Made by a program: the position numbers and the translations under genes. Positions 34,926-43,975 of a DNA stretch of 64,000 bases are shown here, one piece after another. The notes beneath the pieces are model-generated. The model saw only the letters and a program-made list of their open reading frames with translations, had not been told where the DNA came from and searched no databases. Source of the stretch: Kordia jejudonensis (GTDB taxonomy: Bacteria; Bacteroidota; Bacteroidia; Flavobacteriales; Flavobacteriaceae); NCBI RefSeq assembly GCF_001005315.1, contig NZ_LBMG01000002.1, positions 62,001 to 126,000 on the forward strand, in the 5' to 3' direction. Within the stretch, counting starts at the first letter, position 1. Each line of letters starts with the position of its first letter.

Positions 34926-35122
34926 GACATTATAATTTTAAATGAGTTAATAATTTAGTGTGTTTGTTATTTTTCAACAAGGCTAAACTACTCATGTTCA
35001 ATCAGCTAAAAAAGCCATGTATCGTGGCATTTATAAATATCATCATGCTATTTATGAATTCGTAGCACGTGTTTAAGTGCAGAGAAAAATTTTACAAAAA
35101 GAAAGTTTAGTATCTTTACAAC

Positions 35123-35839
35123 ATGACGATAGCAGACAAAAAATTAGCTTCAAAAATATACTTGTATTTAGCAGCACTCTTTATTACTTCTTTGGTTGTT
35201 TCAAATTTAATTTTTCAAAAATTTTTCTATTGGTATCCATTTGATATTGAGATTTTTGGAGAAAGTTTGTTTAAAATATCGGTAGGATTACTTCCCTATC
35301 CAATTACATTTTTGATTACAGATGCCATTTCTGAGATTTACGGAAAGAAAAAAGCAAATCAGGTGGTAATTGCTGGAATTTTTGCCTCTTTTTTCTCGTT
35401 AGGAATTATTTATGTCTCGCAAAATGTTCCTGCTTTACCCAATTCGCCCGTGAGCGATGAAACATTTACACAAGTATTTGGAAACGCACCATTAGCCGTA
35501 TTTGCGTCGATGTTGTCCTATTTGTTTGCTCAGTTTATTGACATTCAACTGTATCACTTTTGGAAAAATTTGACCAAAGGAAGACATTTATGGTTACGGA
35601 ATAACTTTTCTACATTTGCTTCTCAATTTGTAGATACATTCTCCGTAATTACACTTTTATGTGTATTTGAAATATTGCCGTGGGATTTATATTTGGGCTT
35701 ACTTGCTAGCGGATTTATCTTTAAAGTATTAGTCGCATTTATAGACACTCCTTTTTTATATTTAATAGTATATATATTCAGAAAACGTTTTGGCTTGGAA
35801 ATCGGAGAAGAGATTGATTTAGATAGTCATACCGCATAA
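35123..35839 (+). CDS. Queuosine precursor transporter (VUT/YhhQ family)
   Basis: 238 aa integral membrane protein with about six hydrophobic helices. The motif 'LLPYPITFLITDAISEIYGKKKA' is characteristic of YhhQ/VUT proteins, which import queuine or preQ0/preQ1 for tRNA modification. It is divergent from the precursor operon, with about 200 bp between. The region upstream shows no preQ1 riboswitch that I can recognise. Confidence 0.87.
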   Translation: MTIADKKLASKIYLYLAALFITSLVVSNLIFQKFFYWYPFDIEIFGESLFKISVGLLPYPITFLITDAISEIYGKKKANQVVIAGIFASFFSLGIIYVSQNVPALPNSPVSDETFTQVFGNAPLAVFASMLSYLFAQFIDIQLYHFWKNLTKGRHLWLRNNFSTFASQFVDTFSVITLLCVFEILPWDLYLGLLASGFIFKVLVAFIDTPFLYLIVYIFRKRFGLEIGEEIDLDSHTA

Positions 35840-36000
35840 ATTTTTTATTTTTTTCCAGCTAAATTTTGGATGAAACTTGCCAAAATTAACTCAAAAGATT
35901 CTAATGTTAACGCGAATGCTGTAATTGGAAAAATTTATCATCTTCTTAACAGTGATTTTTTTAAAATTCACTTTCTTAGATTCTCAAAAAAGAGGAAAGC

Positions 36001-38667
36001 ATGAACGTGAAAAAAATATTGAAAATAACTGGAATAACACTCCTACTATTAATCGTTGCCTTACTAACGGCACCCTATTTATTTAAAGATAAAATCATTG
36101 CTATGGTAAAAGAAACCATCAATGAAAATATAAATGCGCGTGTTGATTTTGCCGATGCTGACGTGAGTTTTTTTAGAAATTTCCCGAAAGCTTCGATTAT
36201 TTTAGATGATATTTCGGTAATAAACAACGCTCCATTTGAAAACGACACACTATTTTTTGGTAAAGAAGTTTCAGTAACTACAGCTATTGGCGAACTTTTC
36301 AAAGGTCCAAACGAAGCGATTCAGATTTATAGCTTCACGGTTGATGATGCCAAATTAAATATTCTTGTTGACGAAAACGGAACAGCAAATTACGATATTG
36401 CAAAACCTAGCGAGACTGTACAAACTGCGGAAACTGTTTCAGAAACGTCCGATTTTAAATTCAACATAGACAATTATCATATCCTTAATACAGACATTAA
36501 TTATTATGATGCAAAAAGCAAAACTAAACTTGTACTGACAGATGTGCAGCATGAAGGTTTTGGCGATTTTTCATTGGATACATCTGAATTGAACACTACC
36601 ACAAATGCGGAAGTTTCTTTTGGAATTGATGGTATGAATTATATTGAACAACAACAAGTTGCACTGGAAGCGTTGATTGGAATGGATTTGACAAATGGAA
36701 CATATACATTTCTTGAAAATGATGCTTTAATCAATCAATTGCCGTTAAAATTTGATGGTTTTGTAAAAGTAAATCCAGATTCGCAAGAAGTAGACATCAC
36801 ATTGCAAACGCCATCTTCGGATTTTAAAAATTTCTTAGGTGTAATTCCAAAAGCTTATGCAAAAAACATTGAAAGCGTGGAAACGGCAGGAAATTTTGAA
36901 GTTTCTGGAAAAATTAAAGGACTTGTAACCGAAACCACTATTCCTACTATTGACATCAAAGTAGTTTCTAATAATGCTTCTTTTAAATATCCTGATTTGC
37001 CAAAAAGTGTTCAGAATATTAACATTGATGCACAGCTAAAAAATACCACTGGAAAAACGGAAGATACATTTCTAAAAATTGGCAACTTAGCCTTTAAAAT
37101 TGATGAAGATTCATTTCGTGGAAATGGAACAATTGCGGCATTAACCACAAATCCAAAAGTAAATGCTACCATAGTTGGAAAACTGAATTTAGGAAATATC
37201 TCAAAAGCCTATCCAATAGAACTAAACAAAGAGTTAAGTGGAATTTTAGATGCCAATTTGACGACAAATTTTGACATGAATTCCATTCAAAAAGAACAAT
37301 ATGGAAATATCAAAAACACGGGGAATCTTTCCATTTCTGACTTCTTATTTTCGTCCAAAGATGTGGTAAATCCGTTAGCAATTTCAGAAGCTAAAATTGA
37401 CTTTATTCCTGGAAAAATTTCTTTAAAAAAGTTTGATGCAACAAGTGGAAAAAGTGATTTTAAGGCAACAGGAACAATTGAAAATTTACTTGGTTTTTTA
37501 TTTAATGAAGGCAAACTGAAAGGAAACTTCAATGTAAATTCAAACAATTTTTATGTAAATGATTTTATGGTCGCAACCGAAGAAGGAAGTGAAAATAAAA
37601 GTACTGAAATTACCGAAGGAGAAGCCTTAAAAATTCCAGCTTTTTTAGATTGTTCTATTTATGTAAATTCTAACAAGGTATATTACGATAATATTATACT
37701 AGATCAGGTAAAAGGTAACTTAGTCTTAGAAGACGGAGAAGCTATTTTAACTGATGTTACTTCTGAAGTATTTGGCGGAAGAATCAAAATGTCAGGCTTG
37801 GTTTCTACAAAGAATACTACACCAACTTTTGCGATGGATTTAAATATGGACGAGTTTGATATTTCAAAATCATTCAACGGATTGGAGTTGCTTCAAACTA
37901 TTGCACCTGTTGCCAAAGCATTGAACGGAAAGTTGAATACAACAATTTCATTACAAGGAGATTTAACCCAAAGTTACACACCTAATTTGACTACAATTTC
38001 TGGTAACGCGTTCGCGGAATTGATCACGACGACTTTAAAATCTACAAATATTGATTTTTTCAACACCATTAATGACAAACTAACGTTTATCGATTTAAAT
38101 AAAATAAACATAGAAGACATCAAGGCAAAATTATCTTTTGATGATGGAAAAGTAAGTGTAAAACCGTTTTCGTTTAACTATAAAGATATTGATATTACCG
38201 TTGCAGGAAGTCATGGTTTTGATCAATCGTTAAATTACGATGCTACTTTTGAAATTCCTGCTTCGTATTTAGGAACGGAAGTCACAAAATTACTATCTGA
38301 AATCAAATCGGAAGAAGCAAAAAGTATCAAAGTTCCTGTATCTACTAAAATTACAGGAAGTTATAGAAGCCCAAATTTTACTACAAATTTAGTAAGCGCG
38401 ACAACAGATTTAGTCAAAAAGTTGGCCAAACTAAAAGCGCAAGAAGCACTTAGCAACATCAACACAGGAAGTGATACTGTTGATGGAATTTTGGGTAATT
38501 TAATCAAAGGAAACGATACAAAAAAAGATTCTACCGTTACCACGCCCAATTCTACAGGAGATAAAGTAAAGAGTGTTTTGGGAAGCTTATTGGGGAATCG
38601 AAAAAAGAAAAAAGAAGCGGAAGAAAAAGCAGCAGCACAGGAAAAGAAGCAAGATTCTGTGAAGTAA
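36001..38667 (+). CDS. AsmA-like protein (envelope lipid-transfer family)
   Basis: 888 aa. One N-terminal transmembrane anchor ('ITGITLLLLIVALLTAPYLF') precedes long repetitive beta-structure, consistent with the AsmA family and its C-terminal AsmA_2-type domain ('NGKLNTTISLQGDLTQS'). It ends in a Lys/Glu/Ala-rich tail ('GNRKKKKEAEEKAAAQEKKQ'). Such proteins bridge inner and outer membranes and move phospholipids. It is monocistronic. Confidence 0.82.
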   Translation: MNVKKILKITGITLLLLIVALLTAPYLFKDKIIAMVKETINENINARVDFADADVSFFRNFPKASIILDDISVINNAPFENDTLFFGKEVSVTTAIGELFKGPNEAIQIYSFTVDDAKLNILVDENGTANYDIAKPSETVQTAETVSETSDFKFNIDNYHILNTDINYYDAKSKTKLVLTDVQHEGFGDFSLDTSELNTTTNAEVSFGIDGMNYIEQQQVALEALIGMDLTNGTYTFLENDALINQLPLKFDGFVKVNPDSQEVDITLQTPSSDFKNFLGVIPKAYAKNIESVETAGNFEVSGKIKGLVTETTIPTIDIKVVSNNASFKYPDLPKSVQNINIDAQLKNTTGKTEDTFLKIGNLAFKIDEDSFRGNGTIAALTTNPKVNATIVGKLNLGNISKAYPIELNKELSGILDANLTTNFDMNSIQKEQYGNIKNTGNLSISDFLFSSKDVVNPLAISEAKIDFIPGKISLKKFDATSGKSDFKATGTIENLLGFLFNEGKLKGNFNVNSNNFYVNDFMVATEEGSENKSTEITEGEALKIPAFLDCSIYVNSNKVYYDNIILDQVKGNLVLEDGEAILTDVTSEVFGGRIKMSGLVSTKNTTPTFAMDLNMDEFDISKSFNGLELLQTIAPVAKALNGKLNTTISLQGDLTQSYTPNLTTISGNAFAELITTTLKSTNIDFFNTINDKLTFIDLNKINIEDIKAKLSFDDGKVSVKPFSFNYKDIDITVAGSHGFDQSLNYDATFEIPASYLGTEVTKLLSEIKSEEAKSIKVPVSTKITGSYRSPNFTTNLVSATTDLVKKLAKLKAQEALSNINTGSDTVDGILGNLIKGNDTKKDSTVTTPNSTGDKVKSVLGSLLGNRKKKKEAEEKAAAQEKKQDSVK

Positions 38668-38789
38668 GATGTGGATTTTGTTTATTTGTTGAGTTGTTAA
38701 TTCGTTATGACTTTCATTTTTCAACTTCAAATTCAAATTCTTTTTTCTAACTAGTGTAATGATTCCGAAAAACTTCCTACCAATACCTC

Positions 38790-39410
38790 ATGGATTTTAT
38801 TTGGTATTTCATTATCGGTGTTTTAGTAACATTCTTGGGCGCAATTCCTTTAGGAACAGTTAATATTTCAGTCATTAATACTACAGTACGCGTAGATGCA
38901 CGAAACGCAATGAAGATAGCATTAACGGCTGGAATTGCAGAAATTATCATTTCATTTTACGCATTGCATTGCAGTATGGTCGTTGCTGATTTTATAGATA
39001 TGAATCAGTGGATTCAGATGGCAATTGCGGTTGTTTTATTCTTAATTGGTGGCGTTTTATTCTTCAAAAAGAAAAAAGAAACACAGGAAAAGAAGTTCAA
39101 AATGTCCAAATACATCACGGGATTATTTCTTGGATTGTTGAATCCGCCAGTATTAGTATATTGGATTTTTATGATTTCGTATCTAAACAAAAATGCTTTC
39201 CAACTCAATATGAATACGTCATTAACAATTCTGTTTGTCTTCTTTTCAGGTGTGTATTTAGGAAAATTGTTAACACTTTACGGATATAGCCGATTTAGTG
39301 TTTTGATTAAAAACAAAGTGCAGAATATTGCGGCTATGATTAATAAAGTGATCGGTATTTTGTTGTTTGTGATTGGAAGTATTCAGTTGGTAAAATATAT
39401 GTTTAGTTAA
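38790..39410 (+). CDS. LysE-family amino acid exporter
   Basis: 206 aa with five or six hydrophobic helices. The N-terminal 'FLGAIPLGTVNISVINTTV' is the LysE/RhtB signature region (variant of G-x-x-P-G-P). The helices around 'KYITGLFLGLLNPPVLVYWIF' carry the conserved N-P-P/K. It is predicted to export amino acids or derivatives; the substrate is unknown. Confidence 0.8.
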   Translation: MDFIWYFIIGVLVTFLGAIPLGTVNISVINTTVRVDARNAMKIALTAGIAEIIISFYALHCSMVVADFIDMNQWIQMAIAVVLFLIGGVLFFKKKKETQEKKFKMSKYITGLFLGLLNPPVLVYWIFMISYLNKNAFQLNMNTSLTILFVFFSGVYLGKLLTLYGYSRFSVLIKNKVQNIAAMINKVIGILLFVIGSIQLVKYMFS

Positions 39411-39555
39411 TATGGAATGGTGGACTGTTAGATTTTTAGATACGCTTCGCTTTGGTAGCGCTGACGCTGTTGAAGTTTTTGGTAACTAAATTTCAAAAGC
39501 ATTTAGATTTCAAAGTAGCTCTCGATGTGTTTTTTGTTAATTCGTTTAAAGTATT

Positions 39556-39626
39556 GTCATTCCGCACTTGATGCGGAATCCACTTTTTTACGAAATAGAT
39601 AGATTCCTGCCTGCGCAGGAATGACA
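39556..39626. repeat. REP-like two-hairpin element
   Basis: ATTCCGCA-CTTGA-TGCGGAAT (39559-39579) and ATTCCTGC-CTGC-GCAGGAAT (39603-39622) are framed by inverted GTCATTCC/GGAATGAC. It is a second copy of the element type at 29461-29548, lying between convergent genes. Confidence 0.75.
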
Positions 39627-39629
39627 AAT

Positions 39630-40424
39630 TTAACTAATACCTAAACTCACCACAAAACCTTCATTTCCGCGAACGTTGAACACGGTATTGTCTTCAAATA
39701 TTAAATATTGTCCTTTGATGCCTTTTAAAACTCCTTCAAAGCTTGGTGTTTTGGAAAGATTCAAACTTTTTACTTTTTCAGGATACGAAAGCACGGGGAA
39801 ATCAAGTTCTACCACTTCTCTATTGTTTAAGAAATACGGTTGCGCTTCCGCTGGAATAAACGCTTTCAATTCTTCTCGCTTCTCGGCTAAATCGGCATCT
39901 TCATTGAGATTTTGAAGCATTTTTCGCCAATTTGTTTTATCGGATACATGTGATTTTAGCGCAACTTCCGTGATTCCTGCCAAATATCTATTTGGAACTT
40001 CTGCAATTTCCACAGCTTTTACAGCTCCTTGATCTATCCAACGTGTTGGCACTTGTCGCTTACGAGTGACTCCAACTTTTATTTCACTCGATAAAGCCAA
40101 ATATACAATATGTGGTTGCAATTGTACTTTTTTCTCGTATTCCAAATCACGATCTTCTACATCTAAATGTGCTGTGCTCAATTCTGGTCGCATGATCCAA
40201 TCGCCAGCCGTTGGAATTTCAAAAAAACAGCTTTTACAAAACCCTTGACGGTAAATTTGCTTGTCTAAATGACAATTTAAACATTCAAATTTCTCAAAAT
40301 TTAAACGTAGTGTTTTATTAAGTAATTGGTTCATATTCAAGAAATCATCTTCAAAATTTAGGTAATATTGAATCGGTTTTCCGAACTCCGTTTGCATTTT
40401 TGTTAAAACACCTTGATACATCAT
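39630..40424 (-). CDS. DUF2797 domain protein with Zn-ribbon
   Basis: 264 aa. A four-Cys cluster ('FECLNCHLDKQIYRQGFCKSC', about residues 47-67) suggests a zinc ribbon. It is followed by 'HIVYLALSSEIKVGVTRKRQVPTRW', reminiscent of a GIY-YIG-like fold as annotated for DUF2797. Nucleic-acid-related function is likely but unproven. It is convergent with the LysE gene across a REP-like element. The start could be the second Met. Confidence 0.78.
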   Translation of the reverse strand: MMYQGVLTKMQTEFGKPIQYYLNFEDDFLNMNQLLNKTLRLNFEKFECLNCHLDKQIYRQGFCKSCFFEIPTAGDWIMRPELSTAHLDVEDRDLEYEKKVQLQPHIVYLALSSEIKVGVTRKRQVPTRWIDQGAVKAVEIAEVPNRYLAGITEVALKSHVSDKTNWRKMLQNLNEDADLAEKREELKAFIPAEAQPYFLNNREVVELDFPVLSYPEKVKSLNLSKTPSFEGVLKGIKGQYLIFEDNTVFNVRGNEGFVVSLGIS

Positions 40425-40553
40425 TAAAGATTTTTGCTATTTTTATTCACTTAAAGTATGATTGCGTTAAAAGCAGATCGTTGACGAAAGTATAAAACTT
40501 TTTGCTTGCAACCATATTTTATCAACTAAAAACAACCGAATAACGTACACATA

Positions 40554-42074
40554 ATGCCAATACCATTAGTAAATTCTATCGCTTCGTGGTTTTTAAAAAA
40601 ACGCATCTCTCAAATAGAGCTTTTTTTACAAAACCCGCATGAAGTACAGTTGGAGTTATTGATGTCATTACTAACTACAGCAAAGAAGACGGAAGTTGGC
40701 AAACAGTACGATTTTGCAAGTATTACCAATTATAAAACGTTTACCGAACGTATTCCTGTCACATCTTACGAGCAAATTCAGCCAATGATTGAACGTTCAC
40801 GCAGAGGCGAAAGCAATATTTATTGGCCAAAACCAATTCGATGGTTTGCAAAATCGAGCGGAACTACAGATGCGAAGAGTAAATTTATTCCCGTAAGTGA
40901 AGATTCATTAGAATTGTGTCATTATGCCGCAAGTAAAGATTTGTTGTGCATGTATTTAAACAATAATGAAGGTTCACAATTATTTAATGGAAAAAGTTTA
41001 CGCTTGGGCGGAAGCAAAGAATTGTACGAGCAAAATGGTACATTTTTTGGCGATTTGTCAGCAATTTTGATCGATAATTTACCGCTTTGGGCAGAATTTA
41101 GCAGTACACCAAGCAACAAAGTTTCCTTAATGGGCGACTGGGAAGTGAAGATTGATGCAATTATTGCCGAAACCTTAAAAGAAAATGTGACAAGTTTGGC
41201 TGGCGTTCCTTCGTGGATGTTGGTTTTGTTGAATGAAGTCATCGTACAAACACAAAAAGCACATTTATTTGAAGTTTGGGAAAACTTAGAAGTATATTTT
41301 CATGGTGGCGTAAGTTTTGTCCCATATGAAGAACAATATCACAACTTATTACCAAAACCAGATTTTAAGTATTATGAAATTTACAATGCTTCCGAAGGTT
41401 TCTTTGCGATTCAAGATCGAAACAACTCAGACGAGCTTTTATTAATGCTTGATTATGGTATTTTTTACGAATTTATTCCGATGGAAAGTTTTCATTTTTT
41501 GGATCAGAAAATAATTCCATTATCAGACGTTGAAGTTGGCAAAAACTACGCGGTTGTTATTACGACAAATGCAGGTTTATGGCGTTATATGATTGGCGAC
41601 ACTATCCGATTTACCTCAACAAATCCATACCGAATTAAAGTTACAGGACGCACAAAGCATCATATCAATGTGTTTGGCGAAGAGCTAATTATTGAAAATG
41701 CGGAAGATGCGCTAAAACGTGTTTGCATCGCGACAAAATCGGAAATTGTTGAATATACAGCTGGTCCTATTTTTATGCAAAATAAAGAAAAAGGTGCCCA
41801 CGAATGGATTATTGAATTTAAGAAAAAGCCAGAAAATATTAGTGAATTTGCCTTTTTGTTAGATGAAGCTTTGCAGAATATCAATTCGGATTATGAAGCT
41901 AAACGATTTAATAATTTAACGTTAAACAGCTTGAAACTTCATGTGGCACGTCCACAATTATTCTACGATTGGTTAAAGAAAAACGACAAGCTTGGCGGAC
42001 AGCATAAAATTCCTAGATTGTCCAATCAGCGTGTGTATTTGGACGAATTACTGCAAATGAACAGTATTCAATAA
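40554..42074 (+). CDS. GH3-family acyl-acid adenylating enzyme
   Basis: 506 aa. It belongs to the GH3 family named from plant auxin-responsive proteins, with ATP-binding motif 'FAKSSGTTDAKSKFIPVS' (about residues 103-120), 'YNASEGFFAIQD' and 'LWRYMIGDTIRF'. GH3 enzymes couple carboxylic acids to amino acids through an acyl-adenylate. The bacterial substrate is unknown. It is monocistronic and divergent from the DUF2797 gene. Confidence 0.85.
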   Translation: MPIPLVNSIASWFLKKRISQIELFLQNPHEVQLELLMSLLTTAKKTEVGKQYDFASITNYKTFTERIPVTSYEQIQPMIERSRRGESNIYWPKPIRWFAKSSGTTDAKSKFIPVSEDSLELCHYAASKDLLCMYLNNNEGSQLFNGKSLRLGGSKELYEQNGTFFGDLSAILIDNLPLWAEFSSTPSNKVSLMGDWEVKIDAIIAETLKENVTSLAGVPSWMLVLLNEVIVQTQKAHLFEVWENLEVYFHGGVSFVPYEEQYHNLLPKPDFKYYEIYNASEGFFAIQDRNNSDELLLMLDYGIFYEFIPMESFHFLDQKIIPLSDVEVGKNYAVVITTNAGLWRYMIGDTIRFTSTNPYRIKVTGRTKHHINVFGEELIIENAEDALKRVCIATKSEIVEYTAGPIFMQNKEKGAHEWIIEFKKKPENISEFAFLLDEALQNINSDYEAKRFNNLTLNSLKLHVARPQLFYDWLKKNDKLGGQHKIPRLSNQRVYLDELLQMNSIQ

Positions 42075-42211
42075 AACATTGTTTTTCAGCAACCTACCAT
42101 TTTTCTAGGTAGAAATACTTGGTTTTTATTTCATTTATCTTTCCTAAATTACCACTCGTCGAATTTCTGTGTCTTTTAACCAATAAAAAACAGGTAACAA
42201 AATTGCTACTC

Positions 42212-42219
42212 TATATTTG
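42212..42219 (+). promoter_or_regulatory. Candidate -7 element for the OmpA-family gene
   Basis: TATATTTG, 41 bp before the ATG; no TTG at the expected -33 distance. Confidence 0.4.
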
Positions 42220-42260
42220 AGGTATCAGATTATTAATATAGTACAATACCCAATTTTAGA

Positions 42261-43877
42261 ATGAAAAAGTTTACACCTACAATGTTGCTTTTGTTAGCAA
42301 CATTTACTGTAACTTTCGTAACTGCACAAGGGCCAGAGGCAGAAGCGTTAGACGACAGTAACTTCTACACAGAAACGACCAAAAAAGAATTCGCAAACAG
42401 AGCTATTAAGGCATTAGATCCAAACGGATTTATGTACGAATTCGAAAATTTAAATATCAATACTCCATATTCTGAGCATGCAACTGCTTTTTTTAGAGAT
42501 AAAGTTATTGTTTCTTCAGCGAAGAGAATTGGAGGTTTTACAAGCAAAAAAGATGGTTTCTACAATTTATATTGTGGAGATTTAAATCAAAAAGGAGATA
42601 TTAAAAATTTAGTGAACTTCTCAAGAGCTATCAATACCAAAGAAAATCACGAAGGTTCTGTAGCACTTTCAAATGCACAAGATGTTGTTTTCTTTACAAG
42701 AAGTGTTGAAGAGAACGGAGAATACAATTTGAAGATTTTTAGAGCAGAAATGATTGAGTACGAATGGACAAATTTTGAAATGTTACCATTCAACATGGAA
42801 GGATATGCTATTGAAAATCCTGTTTTATCTCCAGATGACAAAACAATTTACTTTTCAGCAAACATTCCAGGTTCAAAAGGAGGATTTGATTTATTTTCTG
42901 TTGCAATCAACGAAGATGGAACATATGGAACTCCTGTAAACTTGGGAAGCGAAATCAATACACATAAAGATGAAAGATTTCCATACGTTATGGGAGACAA
43001 TAGTGCTTTGTACTTTTCTTCTAACGGACACTACAATTTAGGTGGTTTGGATATTTTTGAAAGTAAAATTATCGATGGAAAATTTAATTTCCCTGTAAAT
43101 ATGGGAAGTTCTTTAAACAGTCCTGAAGATGATTTCGGTTTCTTAATGGATCAGTCAAATTCTGGATTCTTTACATCAAACAGAGCAGGTGGAAAAGGTG
43201 GAAACGACATCTACTATTTTAAGAGAGAAAAAACATTACAATCATTACAAGGAACTATTGTTGATTATAAAACAAACATGATTTTACCAAATGCTACTGT
43301 AACTGTAGTTGATGCGTATGGACGTATTGTTGATAAAATTAAAACAAACGATCAAGGTATTTTTACCACAAAGGTAATTCCTTACAACTCTTATACGTTA
43401 CACGCTTCTAAAGATGGTTTCATTGAAACTGACGAAGATTTCGAATCGTACAGAGGAGATGATTTCACACATAAGTTAACTATTAAACTTCCACAAGCGA
43501 AAGCTGAAATCGTAGAAGTTGAAGAGAAGTTAATGATTAAAATTGAAAACATTTATTTCGATTATAACAAGTGGGTTATTAAAGACGAGTCAACATTATC
43601 TTTGAACAAGATTATTGAAGTGTTGAATGAAAACCCAACAATGGTTATTGAAATCAATGCACATACAGATACAAGAGGAAAAGCTGGTTATAACTACACG
43701 TTATCAAACAAAAGAGCTGCTTCTGCTAAAAAATATTTAATAGAAAATGGAATTAACGCGAGTCGTTTAGTTTCAAAAGGATACGGTGAAACACAGCCAC
43801 TTGAAAAGTGCGGTGCTAACTGTTCAGAAACCCAGCATGAAACAAACCGTAGAATCGAGTTTGTTATTGTTGAGTAG
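42261..43877 (+). CDS. OmpA-family protein with PD40-type repeats
   Basis: 538 aa. Signal peptide ('LLLATFTVTFVTAQ'), then PD40/WD40-like beta repeats ('SPDDKTIYFSANIPGSKGGFDLF', 'NRAGGKGGNDIYYF'; residues about 70-320), a CarboxypepD_reg-like domain (about 325-400) and a C-terminal OmpA peptidoglycan-binding domain ('INAHTDTRGKAGYNYTLSNKRA', about 430-538). This domain order resembles flavobacterial proteins linked to gliding and type IX secretion (PorE-like). It probably anchors an outer-membrane complex to peptidoglycan. A strong terminator follows. Confidence 0.87.
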   Translation: MKKFTPTMLLLLATFTVTFVTAQGPEAEALDDSNFYTETTKKEFANRAIKALDPNGFMYEFENLNINTPYSEHATAFFRDKVIVSSAKRIGGFTSKKDGFYNLYCGDLNQKGDIKNLVNFSRAINTKENHEGSVALSNAQDVVFFTRSVEENGEYNLKIFRAEMIEYEWTNFEMLPFNMEGYAIENPVLSPDDKTIYFSANIPGSKGGFDLFSVAINEDGTYGTPVNLGSEINTHKDERFPYVMGDNSALYFSSNGHYNLGGLDIFESKIIDGKFNFPVNMGSSLNSPEDDFGFLMDQSNSGFFTSNRAGGKGGNDIYYFKREKTLQSLQGTIVDYKTNMILPNATVTVVDAYGRIVDKIKTNDQGIFTTKVIPYNSYTLHASKDGFIETDEDFESYRGDDFTHKLTIKLPQAKAEIVEVEEKLMIKIENIYFDYNKWVIKDESTLSLNKIIEVLNENPTMVIEINAHTDTRGKAGYNYTLSNKRAASAKKYLIENGINASRLVSKGYGETQPLEKCGANCSETQHETNRRIEFVIVE

Positions 43878-43903
43878 TACTTAGTAATAAACTGATAGAT
43901 AGA

Positions 43904-43934
43904 AAAGCGCTTGTGAAAACAGGCGCTTTTTTTA
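43904..43934 (+). terminator. Terminator after OmpA-family gene
   Basis: AAGCGCTTG / CAGGCGCTT stem then T-run. Confidence 0.8.
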
Positions 43935-43975
43935 TTATATATTAGACCTCTTATCTATTTTGAAATCTTTAATTT

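Noticed and set aside
34477-34935. Two similar plus-strand ORFs opposite the CTDGC precursors
   Set aside because: They are mirror images of duplicated minus-strand genes. The minus frames have leader, GG and terminator; the plus frames have none.
34926-35122. preQ1 riboswitch before the queuosine-precursor transporter gene
   Set aside because: I looked for a short pseudoknot-type element close to the start and saw no convincing stem with the expected A-rich tail.
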